A stretch of DNA of 64,000 nt from Styela clava (GCF_964204865.1 NC_135262.1:12028001-12092000); one strand, 5' to 3'. Positions 1-12,021 are shown, counted from the stretch's first letter. The notes: a model not told the origin generated them from the sequence alone. Translations and numbers: made by a program.

Positions 1-903
1 CAACCATTAATCCCTAAAGCTTTATTCATGGGTTTTTAAAAGCCTCTGCTAGAGTTCTATTCAGCAATATATCTTTAAAACACACCCCTCGAAAAAAATT
101 TTTGCAAAAAAATTTCAAAAATTTCTAAAAAAAAAATTGGACTTTGAGATATTCTGTGTACAGTAGAGGGTTAATAATTAATTCCTAATTAATTAATTTT
201 TTCTTCAACGTTTTCGTCAAGTTTTTCCTAACATAACAATACCAAAACGACTATTATAGCATAAATGGTTATCACTCTGAAATTCACAATTGTATTTACA
301 GTATTGTCAAGTTCAAGGTCAAATTACCGATACTGATGACGTCACAGCTCTTATTATTACTGCACAGACCACCCCCAATGCAAAAAAATTAAATTTTTTC
401 GACGGAAATGCGCGTAGAACGGCGTAACCAATCTCATACGCGCATTTACGCGTTAAAATTACCATTAATTTTACGTTTTTTTTACATACAAAAAATCTCC
501 ATACCTCTGCCAACTATGGAGCATTCGAAATCATATTTATCAAAACAACACAGCGCCAGGGATGGTCAGGGATAGTTAGTATGACTGAAAATACATGCTA
601 AAACAATAATAAGTCGTTATAAAGGAGTATTTCCTGTCTGAAGGGAGTCACATTTTTCAGACGTCTGACAGGTGATTTTGAAATCCAGGATATTTATAGG
701 ATTCGCACTTTGCGTCACGGCTGGAAGGTAGAAGGGTTAAATATAAAATGGAATTTTATAAATGTTGGTTGTGAATGTTGAAATCAAACTAATTTAAATT
801 CGGAATGATCGTGCCCCCGTGTAACACTTCATAATATGATTTTTGAAATGAACACTTCGGTAAAAATTATCGTCATTTGTGTATTTCGTGTTGTGAGTTT
901 CTG
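1..903. other. AT-rich non-coding stretch
   Basis: No coding exon, RNA gene or element boundary could be supported here. The sequence is A/T-rich with homopolymer runs. The only open frames are short and show no recognisable motif. Confidence 0.5.
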
Positions 904-1640
904 GACCGAGTGAAAATATGCGGCTCGCCAGACTTTTAGTGCGGCTCTTCTCGCTAACATAAATTATTATCCAAATTTCAACTAAGAGAAAAACTTTAAT
1001 GTAAACTCTTTTAATTTCGTAAGTCGTAAAGAAGTTTTCGTCAATGATTAAGACAAATTATGTTTTAGTATGAAAATCGCTGTAGCGTTGAATTTAAGTC
1101 AGTCAAGTCAGCAAATCTTTCGTCACAATGGACAATGTTTATTGATGCGTCGGCGGTATTGCAGCTTAATTGCGGTTAGTTAGTCTAAGTTACTGTGCGA
1201 TATGTCCTCAATTAAGAAACGAAAGTACGAAGATGAAAACAGAGTTGTCAAGTCAGAGTGGGAAGAAGAATACGCATTTACCAGTCAGAAGAATAAACCT
1301 TTGTGCATAACCTGCCATAAGCTACTAAGTCAGAATAAAGTCAGCAATGTTAAACGGCACCATGAAACAAATCATGAAAACTTTTTACGAGACTAACCTT
1401 GTAAATCAGCTACAAGGAAACACAAATTAAATGAGCTCAAATTATGCATATATTTGAGCATAGCTGCCTTGTTTATCTATTTATTGTTATTAGACTCTTG
1501 TGTGAATTTCTTTTCTGTTCATGGTATTTTGATAATAATGATAAGTTCACAAATTCTGCGGTACTTTTAAAGTTCTGACTTGCAGCATGCGGCTCTTATA
1601 CTGAAAAATTGTGCCCCCCCCCCCCCCCCCCCACCCCCGA
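904..1640 (+). mobile_element. hAT-type transposon remnant with BED zinc-finger fragment
   Basis: A 64-codon frame at 1202-1396 begins with a basic KKRKYEDENR stretch, then has aromatic residues and a C-x2-C...H-x4-H arrangement (CITC about residues 35-38, then RHHETNH). This is the layout of the N-terminal BED-type finger of ZBED5/FAM200/GTF2IRD2-like hAT transposases. The frame stops right after the finger, and no RNase-H-like catalytic domain follows before a long C run at about 1614-1632. Similar GCGGCTCT motifs occur at both sides (about 931-951 and 1588-1596). I infer a deletion derivative of a hAT element. No target-site duplication was resolved, so the ends are approximate. Confidence 0.5.
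1202..1396 (+). pseudogene. BED zinc-finger fragment of hAT transposase
   Basis: This is a short frame of 64 residues with a CxxC...HxxxxH zinc-ligand set typical of BED fingers at the N-terminus of hAT-Buster/ZBED-like transposases. Full-length relatives are roughly ten times longer, so this is only the DNA-binding tip. It is probably non-functional as a transposase. It could in principle encode a stand-alone DNA-binding peptide, but nothing in the sequence supports expression. Confidence 0.45.
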
Positions 1641-1797
1641 CATAGCCAAACCAAACTTTCTAAAATTATATAGATCTTATAACAAATGAATGATACACAA
1701 GGTCGTGCGCGTCACAGATAAGCGATCAAATTTATTTATGTATTGATTTTAAACGTTACACACCCTAAACATATCCCTGATCTTCCAATTAGAAATC

Positions 1798-3744
1798 TTA
1801 CAACAAGCATTTTATTAAAATAATATGGTATTCATTTATTTTTGCTACATATATTCCCACGAACAGAATGCCAGCTAATAATATAGTGACATTTGTCAAC
1901 ATTTCTTTCCGAGCTCGCTTAAGTATAGGCATTTGCCACAGCGTATTCGCTATTTCACTATCCTTGTTTAACCACAGATATGGTTTTGTTGGTAATGGTT
2001 TACCAAGAAATTCACATAGAGGCTCCCAATCACTTTCGCAACGGCTTACTAGAAGTCGACCTTTTGGACAGCTCTAAAATGAAAGCGTGTACAAAGTGAT
2101 ATTCAAATAACAAATATACTTGATACTGATAATGCGCGTTACAATTACTTTGGTAAGTTAGTTATTACAAACTTATATAATTATTTAAAATTCACAAACC
2201 TTGCTAAAAAACTATCTTCGAAAAATTTATGTTACTCACATGAATGACATGAGCAATATGTTTTCTATAAGCTAACTTGAAAGGCAGTATTGGTGTATCA
2301 ATCACGGTGAAATTAAACATGCCGGTTGTTTTATGCCCAAAAGCAAGCGAACCTGCAAATGTATGGAAGGTTTTTGCCATGCTTGATCATAGTAGTTACT
2401 ATATCAAGTAGCTTTTTGGTGAAGCGTTGTAAATCGTTGAGGTCCAGCCTTGAATAGGTTTCTTTTATAATAGAAGTAGATTACAGGTGTTCATGAAATT
2501 TAATAAACTTTGCCAATATTTCCAAGAAGTATGTTTAAAAAATAAATGCAAATTCTCACTGTTTTTGTTGTAACACAAATGTAATACTATGCTAATCTCG
2601 AAAAAAAATTTTTGGTAAATTTGAGAGAGAGAGCACTTTTTCTTTTTCTTCAACGGCTCATCACTTTCCAGGTTTCATAGTTGAATTTGAGGCCTTTTGA
2701 AGCCTTCCGGGCTTTACACCAAACTTCACTCATCTCGTTAAATAGCACCATGCAACAAATAATTTCGGTAAATAGTGATGAATTAAAGGAATGTTATGTG
2801 AGGTTTACACAACTTCATCTTTTCAGAAGACAAACAACGGGACTTGAACGCAAATTTAAAACTTTTAGTTTAATGTTTTGCAAAGATAAGCTTGTGTGGA
2901 GATTCAAACGATTTTTCTTTCAAATTTCAATATGTAGATGACAGCATATAGTACCTAATATTCAAACTTAAAATCTCACATGGATTATTCAAATATGCAG
3001 CAAATTTTCTCCAGATCGACGAAAAAAGGGGATAATAGTAACGATGCAGTCCACCGTTAGCAATCATTTGTTTCTTCCTACTTTTGTACCAAATTTCATC
3101 ATTATCTCTCACCATCAATATAACCTATAAAAAAAAATCAGAATCATACAAAGTTGTTGCCGCCTTAAGCATATGAAGTACAACAAATATTGGCTTTCAA
3201 TTTTACTTCAATTAGTTTCATTTCGGAATAAACTCGAATTTTTTCGAAATTTCTTGCTTTACAATATTCTTATTCAAACTGTAATTGTCTCACCGTAAAG
3301 CTTGAAACGCTTATAGATCGGAATCTATCCTAAAACCAGTTGAGTATTGCAGATGAATTTTGTTGTATTGTTAGAAGTGGTCAATAATAAACGATGCCAG
3401 GTTTAGTGACCAAAGTAAGGGGTTTCGTATTGTTGTATACTTCTTCCTAGCGGTACATAATATGAATTTTAGATTAAAAGTAATATATCTAACCTGCGCT
3501 TCTGGAAACACCTCCAGCAGTTCCTCCCAAAAATAATATACTGGACTGGCCACACACGCATCAAAATCTTCATACATTGATCTAAATTCATCGGAATTCC
3601 AACCCATGTTGGTGAATTTCATATAATTATGGACAAAGTGAACAAACGCGTCGGGAAAGTCACCTCCGTATACCCCAGTTCTTCCAACGCAACATGCATT
3701 GACTTTGTTCCGCATTTGGGCATTCCTGCGCATATCACTTTCAT
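1798..3744 (-). pseudogene. Sulfotransferase-like (Sulfotransfer_4) gene copy with 1-bp frameshift
   Basis: Four exons are recognisable on the minus strand: exon 1 3744-3494, exon 2 3124-2980, exon 3 2352-2240 and exon 4 2073-1798. Splice sites are canonical (for example CAG|GTTAGA, ATAG|GTTATA, GCAG|GTTCG, TTTAG|AGC). Exon 1 starts with the P-loop-like [15 protein letters not shown]. It is 251 bp against 252 bp in the intact copy at 13164: about 80 bp in, TATACAGTATGTGAC has become TATACGGAGGTGAC, shifting the frame. The rest of exon 1, through the FWEELLEVFPEAQ end, is otherwise preserved. The end of exon 4 also reads past the usual stop into a short extension (stop at 1798-1800). This is a recently inactivated paralogue in inverted orientation to the 13.2-kb gene. 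An assembly error is possible, because only one base is missing. Confidence 0.75.
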
Positions 3745-3874
3745 TTTCAATTTTTCTGCTCTTTGCTTATACGAAAGAAAATTGTAAAGCACATAGCATT
3801 ATTATTACACAGTATGCATTGACATTGCAGAGCATATTGATATATGGGCATTTGTTTTATTATATAACCCTATA

Positions 3875-3903
3875 CATCCGCTGATGTCAAACTGATTAAT
3901 CAC
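3875..3903 (-). promoter_or_regulatory. Conserved upstream block shared with 13.04-kb paralogue
   Basis: Read on the minus strand, this block GTGATTAATCAGTTTGACATC followed by AGCGGATG is nearly identical to 13037-13065 upstream of the intact paralogue. It lies about 130 bp upstream of the ATG in both genes. It contains a TGACATCA core resembling a CRE/bZIP site. A role as promoter element is inferred only from conservation between the copies. Confidence 0.35.
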
Positions 3904-3905
3904 TA

Positions 3906-5206
3906 AACACACGGTATCTACAGAGTAATCCAGCAATACAATTTACTTATGTAATTTACACAACTTATATCATGTAATATTTTTGCATCGTTCCGAATGT
4001 TTATTTTCTTGAAGAAACTACTCGAAAAGCAAAATCAATCTACCAGTTTCTCACTGCGATGGATTCAAACTTAGCTCAGTGTTGACATGACCACAAAATA
4101 ATATTACAAAATTCACTACGCCGCGACTAATAACGACCTAATGCATTAATTTTGTATTAGTGATTCTTCCATTATTCTTTATTTTCCAACGATAATTACA
4201 GTTTTAGATATACGTCATCATACGTCATCAATCTTCACGGCTCAAAGCGGCAGTACATAAGCTGATTGTCGCGAATAAATCACCAGACGTGAAACAGCTT
4301 AGAATGGCCTCTTCCTTGGATTCAAACATACTAATAGCAAAAAGCCAGTAACTATTAGATCCATAAAAACCATTATGTACTCGCTACACACTGTAAACAC
4401 TATATTTATCGTTGTCCAAACTCGAAAAAAAACGTATTCATCACTACATTTTCTACTCCACATAAATTACTACAGTATTTGATTGAAAATAGGCATATCT
4501 CATATCACAGGGGTGAAAAACTTCGTTTCGATAGCGATCGACAGAAATCTTTGAAAAAGCTCACCATCGACTGATCAAGGTCAAACACAAAAACCATTGA
4601 GTACTGAATATGCAAATAATATCACACCACAATAAGAAGGCTTTGTGGGCGCATTCCTAATGAAATCGACACAAAATTTGTATTTTTTATGTTCCATTTA
4701 GGTTGTTGATTTGAACTATACACTGCATCCCGAGTCGATTTATTTAAATCATACAATTCAGATATAGGGCGTGCCCAATTTTCAGTCGTAAGTGTTGAAA
4801 ATTCTTCAAGAAACCTCGTCATTTATTCATGTATTATCTAAATCTAAATAGCTAAAAATAAATATTTTCGAACCATGAATGTTGCATGATTGCTCAAACT
4901 TCAGTATCTAACATATATACAATTTCCTCCAAGTGCAATTCTTCGCTTGCTTGAAATAATAAAAAAATGGGCATTTTGATGTCACTGCTAATATTGCGAA
5001 TACAATTTTTCACACTGTCCTTGCAGTGAGACAGTCACCTTGTCATGTTGCAGAATGTAATTGTAAGATGGTTTTTCAGGCTAGACACGCGATATTCGTT
5101 AATTCATTTTTAAATCATTGGAGCGGCAAAACTTGCATTTGTTACCTAATAATATGCTCGATCGGGCTTGCCCAGACTCAAATACTGTACTGTATCCTCC
5201 GTGGCT
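3906..5206. other. Intergenic stretch, no gene recognised
   Basis: The region is AT-rich, has no supported exon, and contains only short isolated open frames (such as 4622-4822) without domain character. A perfect local repeat TACGTCATCA occurs at about 4212-4231. Confidence 0.4.
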
Positions 5207-5809
5207 TTATGCTAGTGGCCACCCCTGCCATATCATATCACTTAATTCAACGTTTTTGTTTACTAACGGAAATTCTCTAGTAAGTATTGATTTACTGAGA
5301 AATTCACACAAGGTTTGCCATCCACTCTTGCAATTGTATATGAGATGCCGTTCTTTGTGCAATTCTGAATGAAACGAAATACATAATTGCATCAGTGTGT
5401 TTTAAATTTATGAAATAGTTTTGCCCTAATTAGGTCGAATTTCCGTGGTCTATTTAAGCTTTAGACCGCAGTATATGGATTAAATTATTATATATATATA
5501 TATATAAACCATAGTTACAGATATTATCATCAGTAAGGAAGAAAAAAATTTGTGCCATAGCTTCTTTTCTCAATTCGTCGTATTACAAACACTTTAATTG
5601 GTATATATATGAATATTATGACAATTTTGACTCTTTGTCAAATTATCAATTTTTTTGATGAATTAAAAAAATCATTTAAAAAATGACTATGTTTACTTAC
5701 GTGAACAACATGAGCAATATTTTTCTATAGGCCAGCTTGTAAGGAAGTGTCAGTGTAGCACTGTAGATAATACCAAAAAGGTTGGTGATTCAGGTTCAAG
5801 CAAGCATAC
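5207..5809 (-). pseudogene. Decayed sulfotransferase-like gene fragment (exons 3 and 4)
   Basis: On the minus strand 5809-5701 matches exon 3 of the family: acceptor CAG|GTATGC, remnants of a CTGGCCTATAGAAAA...GCTCATGTTGTTCAC end, donor GTAAGT. It is 109 bp instead of 113. Exon 4 lies at 5364-5207 and contains YNCKSGWQTLCEFL and a degraded PLVNKNVELSDMIW stretch. It has lost one base near its start and stops early, before the hydrophobic tail. Exons 1 and 2 are absent. The exon-3 side and intron 3 (about 5545-5812) are duplicated in the same orientation at about 22060-22336. This is clearly an old dead copy. Confidence 0.65.
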
Positions 5810-6100
5810 CTGATTTTGTTTAGTTTTTCTTGTAAATTAAAATTAATTTACAATTGTAATGATTCCGATGCTGTGTGCTTGCGGCATAAACGAATCCGAT
5901 GAGTTGTCAGTGTAATTTCGCAACTTTAGTTAGAAAACCAATTCCTGCAACGTTTGTATTTGGTTGGAGTACAAATAAAACAAAAGAGCAACAGGTACAG
6001 GTACCGAAATCTTCCCGACTTGGAATGACCACCATATCGCAACAAATGCAAACGCGAAACTGCCACCAGGTGCGCACTTGGTTATTTTGATGACGTCATC

Positions 6101-6290
6101 ACGTCCGAAACGTGGTATGTGTAACAGGTTAGGGCAAGGTCACAGTTTTATTCCAATTTTACTTATTTTAGTTCTATTACGAGTTCGGGGACTAGCCAAT
6201 TGACTACCGTAGTATTTGTACCTGAAATTATGGCCTAAAACTAACCTGCTACACATACTACGTTCCGGTGTCCGCCATCTTGGGTCACAT
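6101..6290. mobile_element. Short inverted-repeat element (MITE)
   Basis: The left end has ACGTGGTATGTGTAACAGG followed by TTAG (about 6110-6132). The right end has the inverse, CTAACCTGCTACACATACTA followed by CGT (6241-6263), with two mismatches, and similarity continues outward (CCGAAACGT / CCGGAACGT). The interior is non-coding. This structure is typical of a small non-autonomous DNA transposon. The target-site duplication was not resolved, so the ends are approximate. Confidence 0.5.
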
Positions 6291-6840
6291 ACTTTAGGGT
6301 TGGCATTTTTGAACTAAATATGAGTAATATCATCTTTAACCATTAGAAAATTTCAAAGCAATTGTTCCAGTAACTGAATAGGAAAGCTATTTGTCACAAC
6401 AACAATAACACCAAAACAAAGGAGAAAAATATCAAGATTACCAACACAACATAATAACAAGACGATCCATAGTTACACGGCATGTCCCGTAGAATAGGCA
6501 AATGAAAAAACTCATTCAATATCTCTCTTTATTACTAGAATGTACAATACAATATGATTGTGTTACAGTAATATTTATTAGTTATGTATGTTCGATAATA
6601 TCATTATTTCCCACCATATGGCGGTGTATCATTACATTGACAATTTAACAATCCAGCCAAACATTTAGTTGCTTTGAATAGAGTATAGTACTTTTGTGTA
6701 ATTCCGTTGGTGTTTACACATAAGCTGTTTTGGTAGCGATAAGTAGGTGTTATTCCTACCCATGTACCCAATAGTGCAGCATAATATTTTTCACATGATC
6801 TATTGCATAAACATGTCTTACCTGCGTTACATTATCACCT
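6291..6840. other. Non-coding stretch
   Basis: No exon or element could be supported between the MITE and the WAP-like upstream segment that starts at about 6841. Confidence 0.35.
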
Positions 6841-7545
6841 TTTTACGTCATATGTTCTACTTAATAAAAGAGGTAACGTTAGCGCACGATGGAAACTAAG
6901 TATACCTTTAATAATCCAAATAGTAAGCATAAATAGGCTTTATTTGTTTATTTAAAATCATTGTTTTCGAAAAATAGCGCTACGGAATTTAAACTGGATG
7001 TTAATATATAAAATTTCTGAGATGATTATTTAAAAAAAAAATTTAATTTCGTTCACAATATATATAAAAACCATTCACGGAAGAATATTAAACAAACCTT
7101 AGAAAAATACGACATTATGATATTTTTTGCTGTACATTTATCCAATGTCAATGCAGGTTTGTACTATGTTGCTTTATGAAACATGGGATATGCTAAGATC
7201 GTTAGATACTAACTTCATATCGCGCAAAATACCGATCATTGAATTCATCTGGAACAAGAAACTGTATTTAATAAAAAACCTAATAAATATTAAAATTCAA
7301 AATGGCAAGTAAATCTTGTAAAATATTAGACTATAACAATATCATATTATTAATGACAGCTGAATAATACTATTTCTTTGTTAATTAAATTATCTCGTGG
7401 TGATCCGATTATTTCAGACCTGGGATCCAAAATGTCTTGCCACTTATAGAATTGATCACATAGAAATTTGTGTTCATCGTTACTGAACCGTTGCAATTAT
7501 GGAAGAATATCTTGTTCGAAGTTCAATATGTACCACTTGATAAAT
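6841..7545 (+). pseudogene. Decayed WAP-domain gene copy (signal-peptide exon plus first WAP exon)
   Basis: The segment 6841-6900 is an inverted copy of 20820-20761, upstream of the intact WAP gene; both share TTTACGTCATA at one end and AGCGCACGATGGAAACTA at the other. A signal-peptide exon lies at 7117-7156 (IFFAVHLSNVNA, ending GCAG|GTTTGT) and matches the intact gene's first exon after a loss of about 18 bp. At about 7418-7545 the sequence matches the first WAP exon (WDPKC...ICVHR), but the frame then hits TGA and the later cysteines are lost. It is therefore a decayed inverted duplicate of the gene at 18626-20078. Later WAP exons were not found here. Confidence 0.6.
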
Positions 7546-7739
7546 TTTCGCTCAGTTCAAGACAATTGTTGAGGTGGCCTAAAGCAAAATAAAAATATTT
7601 GTTAGATTTGCCTTTGGATTTTGGATATTTACCTTTTTTAATGTTTAGAGGTTGTAGAGAACCGTTGTGCTTAATGTTATTTTTATTACCTGTTATATTA
7701 CTTTAGCCTTACTATCTGTTATTTATAGCTTATCGTTGA

Positions 7740-8078
7740 CTAGTTATTACTTATCGATCACGATAAGTATGTTGATAGATATTTGTTTGTCTGTCTGATT
7801 GTTTGTCTGTTAGATGCATGCGTTATCTCACGAAAGCAAGATTGAATCTGCTCCAAATTTTTGCATGTGCATTCATCATATCTCGGACCAGAAGCCTATT
7901 GATTTTGGATGAATTATGTCGTATAATTAGCGAGTTATTGATTAATTAGTGATGTGACACATTGTGTCACTATGGAGCAAGAGCAAATAAACCGAAACCT
8001 CAGTTTCTGTTTCGGGGGATGCCCTAAATTTCGATCGATAAGTCTTCGGTTTTCAACCGATATTCTCGTTTTTGGACC
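7740..8078 (+). repeat. Dispersed repeat, copy 1 (inverse copy at 59.95 kb)
   Basis: The segment includes a TGTTTGTCTGTTAGATGC stretch, CTCACGAAAGCAAGATTGAA, a TCGTATAATTAGCG stretch and CGATCGATAAGTCTTCGG. The same modules occur in reverse order and orientation at about 59945-60260 in an intron of the oxidase gene. It is non-coding and about 330 bp long. It has no tRNA-like head that I can see, so I leave SINE or MITE open. Confidence 0.6.
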
Positions 8079-8166
8079 TCCTGAAGTATGCGCACCAAGA
8101 TGGCGCACAACCTAAACTCAGGTTGTGTACCAGGTTATGCGACATCTTGGTGCGCATACTTCAGGA
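8079..8166. mobile_element. 88-bp hairpin MITE
   Basis: It has perfect 24-bp terminal inverted repeats: TCCTGAAGTATGCGCACCAA then GATG at the left, and the exact complement ending at 8166. Inner partial complementarity (GCGCACAACCT / AGGTTGTGTAC) allows almost the whole unit to fold. It lies directly against repeat copy 1 and against a hAT MITE end on its right. Confidence 0.6.
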
Positions 8167-8182
8167 ATACCGGTTTTTTAGT

Positions 8183-8252
8183 TGGGGCGCGAGCCTTGAC
8201 AAATTCTAAAAAAAGGGAGGGACGGCTTAAAAAGTTTGAGAACCACTGCTTT
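8183..8252 (-). mobile_element. hAT MITE terminal fragment
   Basis: The reverse complement of this segment (CAGTGGTTCTCAAACTTTTT then AAGCCG...TTTTTAGAATTTGTCAAG) matches the first about 70 bp of the complete hAT MITE at 60676-61044. The other end is missing, probably truncated by the hairpin element on the left. Confidence 0.5.
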
Positions 8253-8889
8253 AGAGCAGTTTCAATAACGCTGTTTTTTGGAATTGATAAAAAACAAAAC
8301 CCCACATATGGAATGTGTACCACCTCTTCAACACACAGATATTATAGCCATATCCGAACTTAAGCTCATTCAAGATTATAGCGCTCGTACTCTGCACTTC
8401 TTTCTATATACTTAATATAAGACTCCCGAGTTCTGGTACCTTGAACAAGTCATCTGCTAATTCTGATTAGTCGCAATAGATTTTACGCACGAGCTAAATT
8501 TACCTGCCGCAAATTGTAATCTTCGCAATGTACTGTAATATGACTGCTGACTATAAAAAGCGGTAAAATTGGGAACGATATAAAATATTGCCGAGATCTA
8601 ATACTGCCTGCTGAATATGTATATTTCAATAGCTTTGTGAAGAACGGCCGGGACAATGCGGTCTAGTGTAAACCTCAAAGAAATTGTGGAGATACGCATC
8701 CCGATATACTTTGCGATGTGATTATTCAACTACGGTGATGCAACCTGTCAATAGCACCCGAACGAAGAAAAATGTCAGACCAATAGACGATGTACGCCTG
8801 AAAATTCTTACCTCGTGTAGATATATTTGGGCAAGCTGGAAAGCTGTGAAAAGTGATGTTTTAAAAATTCAATAATTAATATTAGTCCG
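8253..8889. other. Non-coding stretch
   Basis: No exon, RNA gene or repeat boundary was recognised. Confidence 0.35.
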
Positions 8890-8985
8890 ACTCTTCAGAT
8901 TTTTGAATTTGGATCAAATTCGGTATCGAAAAATCATGAAAATTCGACCGAATTTAAATCCGGCAACCTGATCCTGCAAATCACT
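8890..8985. repeat. Dispersed repeat with TTCGGTATCG...AAATCCGGCAAC, copy 1
   Basis: The order GGATCAAATTCGGTATCG, AAATCATGAAAATTCG, AAATCCGGCAACCTGATCCT then GCA is repeated with small changes at 11695-11795 (AATCCGGTATCGGGAAAATC, AAATCCGGCAACTGGATTCT then GCA). It is non-coding and its class is unknown. Confidence 0.45.
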
Positions 8986-10249
8986 ATTGGCAACTTTGCG
9001 AGTTAACAGTTGTTAGTGTGCTGATAGACTAAGTATAAACCCTCTATCGTCTCTCACTTTCGCTCACTTTTTTGCTCAAAAGCTGATACATTAGCAGAGG
9101 TCTTATTTTAATCCAGGACACTTAAGTTCTACAAAGCATCTCAAACGTAGATGCGAACAATTCTTCGTATACTGGAAGCTCAGACCAATTTGCAAGAGTT
9201 TTTTAAACATATTGAGATTTTCTCATAGATCCACCAGATGATCGTTGGTAGTTAACTTTGGGTGTGCCAACAAGAGTATTTATGAATATCTTGCGTTCAT
9301 TCCAAGTGGTCCTTAACCCAATTTATTGCAAATTGAACGCCTTTGCTCCTAATCTACAACGTTACACTGTCGATATAAAGCCATCTGTGAAAAATAAAAT
9401 CAGGAAATGCATGAAGATTGCTCGCTACCAGCGGCATATAAATTCCCATTATTTAGCGTCTAGTAACTTACCACGTATGAGAGTATTTTTTTCGAGTAGC
9501 CAGCAAGGGTCGAGAACCCATTTTGATCAAGAGAGCCATAAAAGGTAATATTTTCAATTGCATTTCCGTGCGAGCCATATAGCATTTATTTACCTAATCA
9601 GGCCTGAAATTTTTACTCAAAAGTCAACGGATACAATATCAATATATATTTAATGTGACTTCTGATGCTGCATGTTGTCGCTGCGGGCCGTGAACAGCTG
9701 CTCACATTCAGCACAAGTTAAAATCCACGATACTCATAACCCTTTTTTCGTTCAGGCATCTTCGTAGTATTTTGAAAACTAGCTTCGCTGGTCCGATTTA
9801 AATATGACAAATACTGTAACTAGTACTTACAAACTGACGAAAAGCTTTATTCTATTGCTGCGCGACTCTATCGCTTTTTGTGATGTCACAAAATATGTTC
9901 CAGAATCCTCTAGTTTTGTATCACAATTCACTAGGCGCGCATTCTCAAACGTAGTGGCAAATTATCTGTCAAATTTGGGTATAAAGGAGTTTGAAATCTC
10001 GTAACAATAGTAAGCTTAGCTTTAGTTAAACAAAATACTAGATTTTACAAGGTTCCCGATGTCTAAAGTAGACAGGGGCGGATTAAGCCTCTTTGGTGCC
10101 CTAAGCACTGAAGACTTTGGTGCCCCCTCATGTGTAATTTAAATATAAAACAATAAACCAAATAAGTGTATTATGCATTAAATTTAATCACAACCAACAG
10201 TAAATAAAACAACTTTTACGAACATTTTTAGGTTTTTTAACTGTTATAT
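8986..10249. other. Non-coding stretch with a possible MITE end
   Basis: No gene is supported; the 96-codon frame at 9258-9548 has no recognisable domain. At about 10073 the sequence CAGGGGCGGATTAAG resembles the terminus of a hAT-type MITE, but no opposite end was found. Confidence 0.35.
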
Positions 10250-10410
10250 ATGGTTCCCGTACATTTGAACCCACGACAATTGCACCTGCATATATTGCAC
10301 CTATGAAATTTCCATACTAACCCTAACCCATGGGTTTTAGCCCCCGTATATAGATTGAACCCGCGGATATACACATGGATTCAAATGTACGGTGCCCGCT
10401 GACGATATAT
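10250..10410. repeat. ACATTTGAACCC-type degenerate minisatellite, copy 1
   Basis: The region contains short units of the type ACATTTGAACCC / ATTGCACC, a CTAACCCTAACCCATGGG block (about 10319-10336) and GATATACACATGG with TTCAAATGTACGG. The same module order occurs in the spacer of the palindrome (33575-33701), and related units fill 56200-56620. It is non-coding. Confidence 0.6.
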
Positions 10411-11694
10411 ATGATATATCGGCAGATACGCAATATCGGGCCGATATATCGGTTAAGGGAGTGTGACAATAAAGATTCGTGCCTCCAGTCTCAACGTGAA
10501 TGAAAATACCAAAGGATACAAGTCACAACTGTAGTTTGAAATTTTACCGGTACGTAGTAGTCTTTCTCAGAGTGGTCCAAGGTTGCTAGGTTGAAGGACC
10601 GCTAAAACTTTTGAGGAGGTCTCCCGGGCCGCAGGCCGGAGAATACCCAAAAGTGATCGAAATATCGCGAGTTTACTTACTTCAAATTTAATAAACAACG
10701 AGAGTTTACTGTTCTAATCAGACTATTATTATGTTGCATGGGTGGCATTCTTTTAAAGAAGATATATAAAGCCTTCAGTTATTTTAAAGTTAATTCCCGA
10801 TAATTACCGTTGTGTTTTGCGCATCTCGCGTTAATGTGACTTCAAATTATATTCTTTCGTGACAGATATTACTTGAAATCAAAGCGGACACTGTGTGATG
10901 GGCAAGGAAATACGTTTCCGCCATGTTTTCTTTATGTCACCTTTCTTGCGACACTCATTTTATTACGAATTGTTATATTTAGTAATTTAAAAACTTGCAG
11001 CGTAAGCAAGATTATTGATACCAACCAAGTCCGTCTAAGTTGGTATTTCGGGACCTAGCTATAAAAAACTGGATTGCGCGTCCTTAAGACGGCTCTGCGT
11101 TCCGTCACTACTGTCACATGGCCGACGCTTGTAAACAGAGGAGTGTTTGGCCACCCTGGTCTACCTTATCAAAAAACTCCCGACTTCGCTGACCACTAGA
11201 TAGTTGAAATGCGATCGTGGAACCGCCACATAATGTAAATAGTTTATTGGTCTAATTGTTGAAAAAAAAAGGAATTTTTTTAAAACAAAAATGTAGCAAC
11301 AAGGTGAATACTAGAAAGAAAAAACAACAACAATTTATTGCTCACATTTTTGAATTCCAAAATTAATTTAAAAGCAAAAATGGTAAACTCCTAAGTTAAT
11401 GGACTTTATAGTTGTTCATGCTAATAAAATCTTTCAAAAACTGCACCAAAATAGAAGACGGAGGTTGTTTCCTTTGCTTCAGGATATAGCAAAACCATGA
11501 AGAATCCTTCACCATTCAAGTGTAGCAAAGCATTCCTGAAATAGTCAAAATAAAATACGTGCGGTGGCGGCAAAGAACACGACTAATTGACAGAATGGTC
11601 ATTTCATCAGTCGAAATTGAAAAACATGTAATTAGTGCCCTTGAGAAGCAGAATAATCTTGATTTTTCTTTAAGAATCCGGATGAATCCAGCTC
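10411..11694. other. Non-coding stretch
   Basis: No exon or complete element is supported. A short GATATATCGG/CCGATATATCGG palindromic tract lies at about 10415-10452. Confidence 0.35.
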
Positions 11695-11795
11695 AGTGTC
11701 TGATTTTCGAATCCGAATCCAATCCGGTATCGGGAAAATCATAAAAATTCAGCCAAATAAAAATCCGGCAACTGGATTCTGCACACCACTAGTAG
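11695..11795. repeat. Dispersed repeat with AATCCGGTATCGG, copy 2
   Basis: This is the second copy of the repeat at 8890-8985. The two share the order of motifs and an AAATCCGGCAAC core. It abuts a sulfotransferase-like exon-4 fragment. Confidence 0.45.
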
Positions 11796-11837
11796 GCATG
11801 AAAGTTTGGGTAACATAGGAATTCCCACAACGAACTC

Positions 11838-11908
11838 TACCAAAGAAACCATATCCATGAATAAACAAGTATGGTAAACTAGCGAATATACAAAATACAA
11901 AATTACGA
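11838..11908 (+). pseudogene. Exon-4 fragment of a sulfotransferase-like gene
   Basis: The stretch CTCTACCAAAGAAACCATAT, then CCATGAATAAACAAGTATGG and TAAACTAGCGAATATAC, closely follows exon 4 of the intact gene at 14447-14500, which encodes PYPWINKDGELANIL. The tryptophan codon has become TGA, so this is dead sequence. No other exons of this copy were found. Confidence 0.55.
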
Positions 11909-12021
11909 TTATATGATAAAGATTTTTATCACGAGACACCGTTGTTCAGACGACTGGTTTTCAACGCTGAACTTGCATATTCTGGTTTGGCAAGTTACCA
12001 TTCAAATACGAGAGCCGATAT

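Noticed and set aside
1614-1632. Long C homopolymer as a structural (G-quadruplex) signal
   Set aside because: A simple C run next to a transposon relic. Length may be inflated by sequencing, and no function can be argued from it.
9258-9548. 96-codon plus-strand open frame
   Set aside because: No domain, no paralogue, no splice partners or conserved context could be seen.
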